Assembly: GCF_020520425.1 (NCBI RefSeq)
Contig: NC_079491.1
Location: 21,133,449-21,197,448 of the forward strand
Origin: Spinacia oleracea
Taxonomy: Eukaryota > Streptophyta > Magnoliopsida > Caryophyllales > Amaranthaceae
Direction: 5' to 3'
DNA: 64,000 nt
In this document: positions 1 to 12,721 of the stretch, piece after piece
How positions within the stretch are numbered: the stretch's first letter is position 1
How the letters are laid out: the number at the start of each line of letters is the position of its first letter
Program-made: the position numbers and the translations under genes
Notes under the pieces: model-generated
Database searches by the model: none
The model's input: the letters and a program-made list of their open reading frames with translations, nothing else
What the model was told of the DNA's origin: nothing

Positions 1-746
1 TATACATATTTATAATTTCACATTTGCAAAGCTCATATACATAACACTTAAGTTTCTTATCACATGATAACATATAAACATGTATAAAATGTTTTTTCTA
101 ACGGGATCTAAAGATGATAGACATTGAAAATTACCTTAAACACACGCGTATTTCGAACTAGTAGTCTCCTTACGTGCTCCCTACGTAGCCTTCGTCTACG
201 ATTACAAAAATTAAATAACCTAAATTAGTCTATAACTAATACTCACGAATTGAATAGGAGGACAACCCTCCTAAACTATTAGCCCATATTTTTTTTTAAA
301 TAAAGTCAAAAGGAGAAGTGTTATAGAAAAATCAAGTTAAACTAATTTAAGATCTTTGATGGACATTGCTGCAAAAAGAATTACAAAGATAAAGGTAAAT
401 ACTTCTAACTTTGGTGAATGAATATATATATATACACGTACGAAGTGGTGTAGTTCAGGCATGAAAACAGAGAGGGTGGAAGCCGGTGAAGGTTATTAAT
501 GGACGAATGATTAAAGTCTCAACGTCAATTAAAACATGGAAGGGAAAACTTTGCTACTCTAATCCTTTACTCTTGCTATATAAATTGTGCTAAAAAGAAT
601 TTAAAGTTGAAGAGATTAAGTTCATTACTTACCAGAGAATAATGTGGTGGATGGTGATGGTGAAAGAGTGATGACGGCAGAGGAACGTTTGAGGTGCGAA
701 TAAGGGTTTTGATGGTATCTTTTATTATGCACGGGCAATCTTGAGT
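1..746. other. AT-rich intergenic DNA left of the retrotransposon
   Basis: No gene is visible. This DNA ran directly into position 12519 before the large retrotransposon inserted, as shown by the shared ATAAC at 747-751 and 12514-12518. Read on the minus strand, it continues the LTR fragment at 12514-12721 downstream of a TATA-like CTATAAATA, so part of it may belong to that older LTR. Only a short (AT)n at about 421-434 stands out otherwise. The outer end of the older LTR was not found and may lie left of the window. Confidence 0.4.
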
Positions 747-751
747 ATAAC

Positions 752-3638
752 TGTAATACCCCGAATTTTTAAAACTCGATTAATTATGCTTAACTATTTT
801 TATTTAGCTTAAGTCGTTTTAAATCCTAATTTTATTTTAAACTTTATTTTAATTTAACGAACCTTTATCTCGTTTGGAATTTTAACATTTTTAAACGATT
901 TATTTTTCATATTATATAATTTAATTTTATATTTACGAGCTTAACGATATTTTTTTAAATCTTAATTATTTTCGGATTCCTAATAATTTCGAAACGTTCT
1001 TATTTTATTCGAAAACTAAATTTATTTTTCGTTAACAATATTTTTATAAAGAATCATTTGAAAACTTGATTTTAATTAAACATTACTATTCTAATTAATT
1101 TCCTAAAATAACACCAAATTTTCAGAAATTTGCCTAACTAAGGAAAATTACTAAAATGCCCCTTAAAAGCACAATCTCCTTTTGACTTCTTTTCCTTGCT
1201 CTTCACGTACAAGAATGAAGGAATTCCTTCATTCCTCCTCACCCTCAATTCAGTCTACATTCAACCCTTAAGCCCCAAGAAATTTTCCTTCCCATTCACT
1301 CTTCTTGATTCTACAAATCAGCTATAATTTCAACTAAATTCTAACCTAAAAACAAAAACAAATTTTAATTTTCATTCCTCTTGTTCTCTGTGAATTGAAC
1401 CATCCATAATTACCACCAAAAACCACCGAGCCGTCTCAGTCAAACACCAACCACCACCACTGCCTACAACCACCAGCACCGACGACCACCGCAATCACCA
1501 TCGCACACCCACCTTACTACTCCCTGCATCCTCTTCATCCCCTCACGATCCCCTGCCTCTCTCCCTCCCTCTGCCCTGCCTGCAACCACCGACAGTCCAC
1601 CATCTTCCACCACCACCGTGACAACCACCAACTGTCCACCACCATAACCAACGACCACCACCGTACTTCCTCCTCCCCCAAAACCAACCGAAAAACCACC
1701 CTATACCTCCCCTACTTCCTCCTCTATTCACCCTTTCACCCCCTTCTCTTGACCGCACCTCCGCCGCAAAACCACCCTCACCATCATCGTCGCGCTCTGG
1801 CGCGGTATCGCGCTACTGCGACACCCAGGCCGCCGCCCAGCTCAGACGCCCTCCCTCCTCTCCTCTCCTCCTCCCCTTCGTGCTCCTCTGCTTCCTTCCT
1901 CAATTCGCACCTCATTCTTTGTTCTTTTGACCACCGTGCCGCCGCCCAGCCACCACCCTCACCGTCGCATTAACCGACGCAACCCAGCCCAACAGCCACC
2001 TCCCTCCTCCCTTCTTCTCGTGCCCTGTTCCTCGTGCTTTAACCTCCCTCCCATGTCGTGTCTTCCTTCCAGAAACCAAAACCAAATTGTGGTTTTAACA
2101 CTGGGTTTTATTTCCTTTCAAAACCCATATCAGAGTTGGGCTATTTGAATTTGGGCCTTGGTAAGTTAAAACTAAATTGTAATTTCATATTTTAAAACTA
2201 TGAATTTGCATGTTTTAATAATTGTTATGAAATAATTATTTACTAATAAATTGTTATTATTTTCCAGGTTTAATTATCAATTTTACAAAAAATAAGTTAC
2301 TAGTTTTATTTATCAATAAAACGGAATTAAATCATATTTTCATGAAAATCGGTTTATGAATATAAATATATATTTCGATTAAAATTTCGATTAACAATAT
2401 TTTCATTAAATTATGAAATTATGTTTTTATTAAAATTCGTTACCTATAAATGAATTCTTATAAAACATATTATTTATAAATCTTGATTTTAAATTATTTA
2501 TCGTCTTAGTTACTAATTCAATAATTTAATATTCTGAAAGAAATCGGACTTGGAGCTCAGGAAGAACGATCCATCAGACGAGAAGTATAAAACTACGGTT
2601 GAGGTAACGACTATTGCTAGTACCCGCAATCCCCTTATAAATATGATTTATGAAATTATGACGTTATGATTGGATTTATGAATTAAATGTTTTGACATGT
2701 TTTATGGATTGTGTGAATGAATTATGATTTGTTTGAATTATTCTTTATAATATGATTTGATTGAGTTTTCTCATGAAATGATGTTTATATGATGCGTTGA
2801 ATGAAATGATGTTTTATGGATCCCAGGATCTAAATGATGTTTTATGATAAAAAAAAAATGATTTATGTTATTTCAACTGAAATACAAGCCAAGGCTTGGT
2901 GAAATTACATACAACATGATAAATGAAAGTGAAAGACCTGGTTTGTCTGGCGGTATATAAACTACCATCTTCTTATCTATCGGTCATGCATGCACCACGG
3001 ACACCTGTCCACCCATGGAATACGAGCTCAGGCTCCCATGGTTTATGAGCCCAGGCTCAGGGCCCAGGCCCCATGTTACGATGATGAGCCCAGGCTCTTA
3101 TGGGCCCAGGCCCAGTGGAGAATTCCTTCACGGTTCGTACTTGCCGACAACTAGAATGTTAATTAAAAGTTTATGAATGACGTTTTCATTAAAAGTTTAT
3201 GAATGAATTAAATTTGATGTTTTATTAAATGTTTTACTTATTCTATTCTCCATGTGTTATTAAATAAAATGAGTTGAAATGAATTTACGTTGCTAGGGTA
3301 GTCGTTACTGAGTCTTCGGCTCACCGTTTTGTTTTCCGTTTTAGGTACTGCGGGGAACGATGGACACGAGTAGTGGCGAGGAATTTCACTTTATTAATAT
3401 TCACCTAGTTTATGCTTAATGCTTTGATAGTTTAATTAAAGACTTTTAGTAAGTTTTTGTACTTGTATTTTGGGAATATAAAGGATTATTATATTAAATT
3501 TGGAGGTTTTTATGGCTTATGTATGATGTTGCCTTGTAATTTCCAAGAGGGAATTACGGCAGGTAATGTCCCGACCAAATTAGGTTAATTCCGCTGCTAT
3601 TATGCTTTAATAATTGAATTAGAGGTCGGGGTGTTACA
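752..3638 (+). repeat. 5' LTR of the gypsy-type element
   Basis: This 2887-bp repeat matches 6746-7491 plus 10391-12513, with scattered substitutions and small indels. It has three parts: an AT-rich 5' third, a C-rich block at about 1430-2060 (CCACCACC-type, open in several frames but low complexity), and an AT-rich 3' half. At 3020-3120 lies a cluster of palindrome-like GAGCCCAGGCTC motifs. The 3' LTR lacks one motif of that cluster, as if it were lost by slippage or recombination between the motifs. Reading frames inside the C-rich block (for example 1749-1973) show no protein-family similarity and are not annotated as genes. Confidence 0.92.
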
Positions 3639-6600
3639 GTTTGGTATCAGAGCCAAGGTTCTGCGACCATAAGTGCTAAACCTTACGGGTTTTGTACGTA
3701 ATAGAATTCATTAGGCTTTAAGCAAAGAGTTTTAAGGAATAAGTTAAAAAGAATATGTTAAAATTATCTTGTTAAGTTAAAATGAAATGAGTGTGAGCGT
3801 AGGAACGCACGGGATAAAAGGGATTCATTTCTCATGTTATTTATATTTTTCTGATTGAATATGTTATGCAAAATATCGATTATCGAGGTTACTAACGGTG
3901 CCACGAAAGAAGCTCACAACAACCGCAGCATTCACAATGATTTCATCCACAATGATGTTTTCCATGATGATTCCTATGACGACCAATCTATACAAGACCA
4001 CAAGGAGATGATGGAACGATTAGGAACGGAAAGTACGATGTCAACTGAATTAGTCAAAAATTCTCGGAAAACGAAAGTCACTAATGCAAACGGAATTGCG
4101 TCACAATTCACCCTCGAATCCACCAATCTATGATCGCAAGCCAATTCGATGGAATTTGAAGACTAGATTAATCATATGGATCAACTACTCGAGACTCTCA
4201 AAATGCTCTAACGAATGGAATTGAATATCGTGCTAAAACGAATACTTGGTATCGATGTCGAGGATAAGATCATTTCGTTAAAGATTGTCCTAAACTACCT
4301 CCAACGAATACCGGAACATCAACCTCGACCAATCATGAACGAAACAACAACAATGCTAAATCCACCACGCCCGTCAACATACGTAAGAGATAAAGGACAA
4401 AGATGACGCCAACACTGATATTATTTTGATTTAGCTCTCTCTCGCTTTAGAATCGAACTTCCCTTGATTTTATGTTTATCGTCACATGTCATGTTATGAG
4501 TTTTTTACCCTAGATAGACTAGGCAAAGTTTAAAGCATCACTATGTCATTGAAGAAGTCAAGTTAAGCACGGTTCGAACTCAAAGAATTTATGGATATGA
4601 ATTGTTTTGAGGAATTTTTATGGTTATGAAATCTTTAAGGATAGAATAGTACCAAACGAGACTAAGGATCACTAATTAAGTTGAGGTTATTTTAGATTTA
4701 AAGTGTTCAAGTTGTGAATGATATTGATTCTAGGGTTACCTCCCCGTGTTAGTCATGGTGAATATATTGATGTTTATAAGTACAAAAATCTATTATCTAA
4801 AAGATGATTGATGTGCCCCTATTAAGGAAGCTAAGGAGTTATACAGAAATGTTATGAACCCGACACAAGTTATGATAAACGACCCATTCGTATTGAAACA
4901 TGAATAAGATCTTGAGGATTTTACCTATCAAGAATTAGTCTGTCAATAAGGTTGAATGATAGATTACCAAAAGAAGCACGAGTTTATATTCTATAAGTGG
5001 AGAATCACCAATTAAATCAAAGATATTCAAGGTTCAAAGATATATGTATACCTCCCCGTGTTAGTCATGGTGAATATATTGATGTTTATAAGTTATGATT
5101 AAAATTGATTTATGAGTTACTTTCCCGCTCCCTTCATAATGATTGTTTTTGTGGTTGTAGGTACCTAAGTGTGTATTCAGATATGATAAGGAAGCTAAGC
5201 TAGAACTTTTAAAAGTTATGCAAGAATACGATTTATGGTGAAAAGATAAAATTGAATTTACACATGAAGTTCTGAGGATTATACCAAAACAAGTAATAAG
5301 GAATTAGTATGTCAGTTAGGTTGATGGTATTCTTGGTTTACCTTTCCGCGTCTTTAATAGGGATTATTTTTGTGTATTTATCAAAAAGGGATGCTTGATA
5401 ATCTCCATAAAGGAAGTTGAACTAGGGAATGTAAGGTTTTGCAAAAATGTTGTGAGGAAAAGTACGATTTATGGCGAGGACATGAAATTGAGATTGCATA
5501 TAAAGCATTGAAATAAGTTATCAAGAATTTTGTCTATCAAGTTGATGATATTAATGAATGTTATGAAATTCGAAAAGAGTTATGAATGATTGAGGAATGA
5601 AATGGAGTTGAGAATAGAATTTGACAAAATGACATGTCTGTAAAACCAGGTAATATGAACTAAGTTTTCTAGAAGCTAGATTGTTTATGATAAAGGCATG
5701 CTTGATGGCTTAGCATTCTCCGCAAAATACGAGATTTTTCGACCTAAGGATAAGTAACCAAGTCGTATGTCTAACGATATATTTCTAGTCACGTGATTGA
5801 ATTCGAACCCCTGCAACGAACGCAGTTAACGAAGTCACTCAACACAGAAGAAAGATCAGAGATCGAAATCAAAACGAATCGAATAATGAAAGTCAACGAC
5901 AAAGATTTCTGCAACAAAGGAGCCAATAGCAAATGAAAGTGAAATGTCTCTAATTATTCGCCCATGAACGATATGATGTATGAATGACTATGTTTTCTAT
6001 GAATGATTATGTTATGGTCAACCATGCTCGTGTGTTAGATCAAATGATTATGAATGTTATGCTTATGTTGAATATGAAATTTTCAATTTATGAATTATGT
6101 CTCTATGATATGGATTATGTTTATGCTGACATGATTGTACTAGTAATCTAATGGTTATACGCGGATGCCGTCTTCGATGGAAGTTCTCCTGAGCTTAGAG
6201 TACGAGATTATTATTATAATAAATAACTTTTACAACTATTTGAGTCTTGCAATTGATAGATAAATATTTATTTTCATTATTTATACATATATTTTCAGAA
6301 TTATAATTTTGCATTAAAAACTACTATTTTTGGTGGAAAATATTTTCAAACAGGATCTCGCAAAGTAAAATAGGAGCCTAGTCTATGATAACAAGTTTGC
6401 CCCTTTTATGTACTTTGCTCCTCGATCCTATTATATGAAATCAAGTGGAGATACGAAAGACGATGGCGAAATGTAATTGACCTTAATGACGATTAAGGAT
6501 CAATATATAATTTTGCCCCTTTTGCATTCTTTACTCTTCGATTCTAGGTCTCGAGTTGAAGCGGAGTCCTAAAAGATGATGGCGGAATGAAGGCTAGACA

Positions 6601-6745
6601 TTGTCGGGATTGAAATAAAATTTTGAGATCGTGGTTTTAAAATAAAACATCGTGCCTTTATTCAAGCGTTTTCAATTTTCAACAATCATTTTATAAATCT
6701 AATTTTCAAGTTTCGAGGACGAAACTTTTTCTAAGGGGGTAAGAA
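3639..6745 (+). other. Degraded internal domain of the gypsy-type element
   Basis: It runs from the primer site to the purine tract and is riddled with stops. A frame at 3855-4133 encodes 92 residues with no recognisable domain. A segment starting CCTCCCCGTGTTAGTCATGG occurs at about 4740 and again at about 5050, so the interior contains its own direct repeats. Two related TTGCCCCTTTT... segments lie near 6400 and 6510. No polymerase-domain motif was found. Confidence 0.75.
4230..4405 (+). pseudogene. gag zinc-knuckle relic (CCHC) of the gypsy-type element
   Basis: In one frame this reads W-Y-R-C-R-G-stop-D-H-F-V-K-D-C-P-K-L-P. It matches the gypsy gag knuckle pattern C-x2-C-x4-H-x4-C, with the first Cys replaced by Trp and a stop inside the knuckle. 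A Thr/Asn-rich tail ending in K-R-stop follows, as is usual after such knuckles. Gag coats the element RNA in virus-like particles, and this copy cannot make it. The relic shows that the interior derives from a coding element rather than from unrelated DNA. Confidence 0.7.
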
Positions 6746-7491
6746 TGTAATACCCCGAACTTTTAAAACTCGATTAATTATGCTTAATTATTTTTATTTA
6801 GCTTAAGTCGTTTTAAATCCTAATTTTAAACTTTATTTTAATTTAACGAAGCTTTATCTCGTTTGGAATTTTAACATTGTTACACGATTTATTTTTCAGA
6901 TTATATAATTTAATTTTATATTTACGAGCTTAACGATATTTTTTTAAATCTTAATTATTTTCGGATTCCTAATAATTTCGAAACGTTCTTATTTTATTCG
7001 AAAACTAAATTTATTTTTCGTTAACAATATTTTTATAAAGAATTATTTGAAAACTTGATTTTAATTAAACATTACTATTCTAATTAATTTCCTAAAATAA
7101 CACCAAATTTTCAGAAATTTGTCTAACTAAGGAAAATTACTAAAATGCCCCTTAAAAGCACAATCTCCTTTTGACTTCTTTTCCTTGCTCTTCACGTACA
7201 AGAATGAAGGAATTCCTTCATTCCTCCTCACCCTCAATTCAGGCTACATTCAACCCTTAAGCCCCAAGAAATTTTCCTTCCCATTCACTCTTCTTGATTC
7301 TACAAATCAGCTATAATTTCAACTAAATTCTAACCCAAAAACAAAAACAAATTTCAATTTTCATTCCTCTTGTTCTCTGTGAATTGAACCATCCATAATT
7401 ACCACCAAAAACCACCGAGTCGTCTCAGTCAAACACCAACCACCACCACTGCTTACAACCACCAGCACCGACGACCACCGCAATCACCATC
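6746..7491 (+). repeat. 3' LTR of the gypsy-type element, left part
   Basis: It begins TGTAATACCCCG directly after the purine tract and follows the 5' LTR base for base, apart from sparse differences, up to GCAATCACCATC. There the nested solo LTR begins. The LTR resumes at 10391. Confidence 0.92.
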
Positions 7492-10385
7492 TGTAACACC
7501 CCGACAATTCTCTCTTTTCTAAAATAACCTTTTAATATAAAACGTAGAGAATTATCAAGGCATTATCGCCCGTGTGAAAACGTAACGGCTTATTCAGAAT
7601 TTTGCAGCGGAAAACATAAAACTAACTTTAGGTTTATAAATAATCGATTACAGGTTTAGTCCCAAAAATCAACCAACGAAAATAAGGAAATATAAATAGT
7701 ACAACAAGTTTAAAGTCCAATTAAACAAACCCAAGTCAACTTAGCAAATCAAAACTAAATACAAGCTCTCTATTCCCGATCCCAATGATGCAACATCTTC
7801 AAACCTGCAGATGGACAATGCTTATTGATCCTTAGAGACTGCTCACCAAAGATTGGGTCATCACAGGATCAATAAGGCATAGCCATGATCAACATGCACA
7901 AGCAAAAGCACGTAATCAGCAAAGCTGAGTACTACATACTAAATCAATAATAATCCTAACATGATTCTATTAAACGAACAACCCTTACATGATACTAATG
8001 AGCACAAACAAAGGCAGACAAAACATGATAGTTTGACGACCATACTTGACCAGACTAGACTAGGCTAGACTTTTAGCAATAATATTATTTTAGTTGAAAT
8101 AGACAATGGACCGAGTTGACCGTCCGACAGCCTTCACTAAGGAAGACGAGGTACGGGCGCGACTCCGTAACCTCAGAGACCTGCGATATCGAGGAACATT
8201 TGAATAAAAATAGGACACGGTGATCAATCCGGTCCGAGATAAAGGCCATGGGCTACCACCATGAACCCCAACTCCTGTTTGTCCGTCACTTTAGACGTGC
8301 ACAGTCTAAAGCTATTGCTACTCAGTTTCACTTTACATGATTTACAAATTGAGACTCTGTTATGACTCAACAATCACATAAGGCATATAATCCACATTCG
8401 TTCATAACTGTTTTTATCTTGGAATTAAGTACGTGATCATAAAGGCATCAATCAAGACTCATTCCCAATTTACCCAACCTTTCCTTTAACCATGATCAAC
8501 CCTGTATATGGGTATAAAGTTTCAACTTACTAAACAAGGTCCTCGGCCCTCATAAAGTAGTGAAAAGCTAAAAAGGGAACAACAATCAACTGATCTGAAT
8601 CAACATATACAAAGTAATCTAGTGTTCCCAATCAAACATGTTTGCATCAATCATCCATACTAACATGTTATAATTCTCTTAATGCAATATAGGTTCAATA
8701 CGTCCACCCAACAGTATTAAACATGCAATTTCAACCTGACTAAGTTCGTCGATAATATCAACATCACCAAGTTCAACAATAATATCAACATAGCCAAGTT
8801 CAACAACAAATTCAACATGGTTTCCACAATTAGCACACATTCCAAGCACACAGGTATGTACGTACCTTGTGTAAACAAACTGATAGGCCACTTTAACGCA
8901 TTCAAAAGTCGCCCACAAAGAATTCTCCGCCTAAAATAATCAAGAAACGTACCCAAATCAATTCCTAATAATTTACAGCAACACTAACGTACTCTAAACA
9001 CATCCTAAACATATTTAGAACATTCTCCAATATCGAAACTTAATTAATTAACTTCCTAGGATAGTGATTAATTCCCTAATGATCCCTAATTATCGTAAAC
9101 TCCAACAAACGTTCCTTTTTAAATTTCCAGCAATATAAAATAATTCAAAACTTGCTCAAAATATATTCAACATCCTTAAGATCATAAAAATAATAACTTT
9201 AATATGTATAATCATTTTATTATGATTCTAAACATATTAAAACCTTAAAAATTCATGCTTTAATAGTTTAAAAATACTTATTTAACCAAATTAATAAATC
9301 TGAAAATTAAATTTATTATTTAAACATAATATATAATCTGAAAATATAATTTAATCATAAAAATCATAAATTTAATTCAAGAAACATAAATTAAATTAAT
9401 AAACTTAATTAAACATTTAAATAACTTAGGGTTTCAGAAAATCAACCAAACTAAAGAGGAGAGAAGAGGCTGGGCGGTGCACGCCGCGGCAGCAGCGGCT
9501 GGCTGGGTTGTTGTCGTGGCGGCAGCTGGTGGCTTGCGGCGAGGCTGGGTCGCACACGGCTGTCGGTTCTGGTTCGAACAAACACCGAGCAACGAGTGAG
9601 ACAAAGTGAAAGGGACGAAAAATAAAGAGAATGGACGAAGGAGAAGGAAAGAGAGACTACCGGCGGTCAGGGTTGCAGCGACAGAGGCGGTTGTTGCGGC
9701 GGCGACGAGAGGGTTGCTGCGCGAATCAGAAACGAACAGAGGGGAGGGAAGCAATGGTGAGAACTACGAAAGGAAAAGAAAGAAAGATAAAGAAGAAGGA
9801 CGACGAAGAAGGAGGAGGGATTGGCTTACTGGCGGCGCGGGCGGACGGCGGTGGTCGCCGGCGAGGGTTCAGGGTGGCGGATGAACAGTAGCGACAAGGA
9901 GTCTTGAGAGGGTTTTGTGGTTCACGTGAATAGGGAGAAAAGTTTAGTTGATTTGTTTTTACGTAATATTGGAAGAGAGGAAAGGAGTAACATGTTTTGG
10001 GTCATATTATTTGGGCTTTACCCAATTGGGCTAACATTAGGATTTAGTTTTAGGATTTGAGTGTTTGAGTCAAACCAAATAGGATTGTTTTTCCGAATTC
10101 AACGAGTTTTCCTAATTCAAATTCTTTTCAACATAAAATTCTAAAATTATTTTTGATTGCACAAACCGTTAAAATCTTTAGAATATATTTAAATGAAATT
10201 AAATATACATTAAATATATAAATATAATAAAGTTCAAAATTCGTTAAATATTTAGAACGTACTTAAAATAAAATAAATATACGTTAATTATATATTTATT
10301 ACTTAAAATTCATAAATTCTATTTAAATATAAATAATATATGTTAAAATATATTAATAAAATTTATAAATTTACGGGGGATTACA
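7492..10385 (-). mobile_element. Nested solo LTR of a second retrotransposon family
   Basis: This 2894-bp unit starts TGTAACACCCCGACAATT, ends CGGGGGATTACA and is flanked by the 5-bp repeat CCATC (7487-7491 and 10386-10390). No interior, primer site or partner LTR is present, so it is a solo LTR left by recombination between two LTRs. Its minus-strand 3' part (CCGCTGC...GAATTGTCGGGGTGTTACA) resembles the end of the LTR fragment at 12722-13919, which sets the orientation as minus. A GC-rich purine block at about 9450-9900 gives reading frames on both strands (for example 9434-9754 minus, 106 codons), but these are Ala/Arg-rich and not recognisable proteins. Confidence 0.92.
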
Positions 10386-10390
10386 CCATC

Positions 10391-12513
10391 GCACACCCAC
10401 CGTACTACTCCCTGCATCCTCTTCTTCCCCTCGCGATCCCCTGCCTCTCTCCCTCCCTCTGCCCTGCCTGCAACCACCGACTGTCCACCATCTTCCACCA
10501 CCACCGTGACAACCACCAACTGTCCACCACCATAACCATCGACCACCACCGTACTTCCTCTTCCCCCAAAACCAACCGAAAAACCACCCTATACCTCCCC
10601 TGCTTCCTCCTCTATTCACCCTTTCTCCCCCTTCTCTTGACCGCACCTCCGCCGCAAAACCACCCTCACCATCATCGTCGCGCTCCGGCGCGGTATCGCG
10701 ATGCTGCGACACCCAGGCCGCCGCCCAGCTCAGCCGCCCTCCCTCCTCTCCTCTCCTCCTCCCCTTCGTGCTCCTTTGCTTCATTCCTCAATTCGCACCT
10801 CATTCTCTGTTCTTTTGACCACCGTGCCGCCGCCCAGCCACCACGTACCCTCACCGTCGCATTAACCGACGCAACCCAGCCCAACCGCCACCTCCCTCCT
10901 CCCTTCTTCTCGTGCTCTGTTCCTCGTGCTTTCCTCCCTCCCATGTCGTGTCTTCCTTCCAGAAACCAAAACCAAATTGTGGTATAAAAACTGGGTTTTA
11001 TTTCCTTCCAAAACCCATATCAGAGTTGGGCTATTTGAATTTGGACCTTGGTAAGTTAAAACTAAATTGTAATTTCAGATTTTAAAACTATGAATTTGCA
11101 TGTTTTAATAATTGTTATGAAATAATTATTTACTAATAAATTGTTATTATTTTCCAGGTTTAATTATCAATTTTACAAAAAATAAGTTACTAGTTTTATT
11201 TATCAATAAAACGGAATTAAATAATATTTTCATGAAAATCGGTTTATGAATATAAATATATATTTCGATTAAAATTTCGATTAACAATATTTTCATTAAA
11301 TTATGAAATTATGTTTTTATTAAAATTCGTTACCTATAAATGAATTCTTATAAAACATATTATTTATAAATCTTGATTTTAAATTATTTATCGTCTTAGT
11401 TACTAATTCAATAATTTAATATTCTGAAAGAAATCGGACTTGGAGCTCAGGAAGAACGATCCATCAGACGGGAAGTATAAAACTACGGTTGAGGTAACGG
11501 CTATTAATAGTACCCGCAATCCCCTTATAAATATGATTTATGAAATTATGACGTTATGATTGGATTTATGAATTAAATGTTTTGACATGTTTTATGGATT
11601 GTGGGAATGAATTATGATTTGTTTGAATTATTCTTTATAATATGATTTGATTGAGTTTTCTCATGAAATGATGTTTATATGATGCGTTGAATGAAATGAT
11701 GTTTTATGGATCCCAGGATCTAAATGATGTTTTATGATAAAAAAAAAATGAGTTATGTTATTTCAACTGAAATACAAGCCAAGGCTTGGTGAAATTACAT
11801 ACAACATGATAAATGAAAGTGAAAGACTTGGTTTGTCTGGCGGTATATAAACTACCATCTTCCTATCTATCGGTCATGCATGCACCACGGACACCTGTCC
11901 ACCCATGGAATACGAGCCCAGGCTCCCATGGTTTATGAGCCCAGGCTCAGGGCCCAAGCCACATGTTACGATGATGAGCCCAGGCCCAGTGGAGAATTCC
12001 TTCACGGTTCGTACTTGCCGACAACTAGCATGTTAATTAAAAGTTTATGAATGACGTTTTCATTAAAAGTTTATGAATGAATTAAATGTGATGTTTTATT
12101 AAATGTTTTTCTTATTCTATTCTTCCTGTGTTATTAAATAAAATGAGTTGAAATGAATTTATGTTGCTAGGGTAGTCGTTACTGAGTCTTCAGCTCACCG
12201 TTTTGTTTTTCGTTTTAGGTAATGCGGGGAACGATGGACACGAGTAGTGGCGAGGAATTTCACTTTATTAATATTCACCTAGTTTATGCTTAATGCTTTG
12301 ATAGTTTAATTAAAGACTTTTAGTAAGTTTTTGTACTTGTATTTTGGGAATATAAAGGATTATTATATTAAATTTGGAGGTTTTTATGGCTTATGTATGA
12401 TGTTGCCTTGTAATTTCCAAGAGGGAATTACGGCAGGTAATATCCCGACCAAATTAGGTTAATTCCGCTGCTAATTATGCTTTAATAATTGAATTAGAGG
12501 TCGGGGTGTTACA
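10391..12513 (+). repeat. 3' LTR of the gypsy-type element, right part
   Basis: This continues the LTR after the nested insertion and parallels 1501-3638, ending GGGGTGTTACA before ATAAC. The 215-codon frame at 10340-10987 starts inside the solo LTR and runs into the C-rich LTR block, so it is a chance chimera. Compared with the 5' LTR, one GAGCCCAGGCTC-type motif near 11980 is missing. Confidence 0.92.
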
Positions 12514-12721
12514 ATAACAGTGTATTTATAGTTTAGGTATTAGGGTATAACTAGGAGACTAATTTCAGAAATTTATAAAATAAAATCTGAAAATATACTT
12601 GTAGGGTTTTTTTTTTTTTTTTTGGTTAAAACTCATTATAACCTTATTTAATTAATTGTAAAATTAACTTAAATTACCAAAACAATTTATTATAAAATAC
12701 CAGAAAATTTGGGGTATTACA
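12514..12721 (-). mobile_element. Fragment of an older LTR, minus strand
   Basis: Read on the minus strand it begins TGTAATACCCCAAATTTT at 12721, the usual LTR start of this group, and reaches CTATAAATACACTG near 12520, a plausible TATA box. There it is cut by the insertion of the 752-12513 element and resumes at 746 going left. A long T tract lies near 12608-12623. The far end of this LTR was not identified. Confidence 0.55.

Larger units (their letters stand above)
752..12513 (+). mobile_element. Ty3/gypsy-type LTR retrotransposon, non-autonomous, interrupted by a nested solo LTR
   Basis: The two LTRs (752-3638 and 6746-12513, the latter interrupted at 7492-10390) both begin TGTAATACCCCG and end GGGGTGTTACA. 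The element is flanked by the 5-bp repeat ATAAC (747-751 and 12514-12518). The primer-binding site TGGTATCAGAGCC at about 3642 matches the initiator-Met tRNA 3' end. A purine tract (CTAAGGGGGTAAGAA, 6731-6745) abuts the 3' LTR. The roughly 3.1-kb interior lacks recognisable protease, reverse transcriptase, RNase H or integrase, so any movement must have depended on a partner. The TGTAA...TTACA ends, the primer site and the GAGGACGAA-type motif before the purine tract resemble Tekay/Del chromoviruses (inference). Without the nested insert and its duplicated 5 bp it would be about 8.9 kb. Confidence 0.93.

Noticed and set aside
9434..9891. Overlapping Ala/Arg-rich frames on both strands (106, 92 and 86 codons)
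   Set aside because: They lie inside the solo LTR in a GC-rich low-complexity block, with no protein-family signal.
10340..10987. 215-codon open frame
   Set aside because: It begins in the nested solo LTR and continues into the C-rich part of another LTR. The junction is a recent insertion and the peptide is Pro/His/Ser-rich without any domain.
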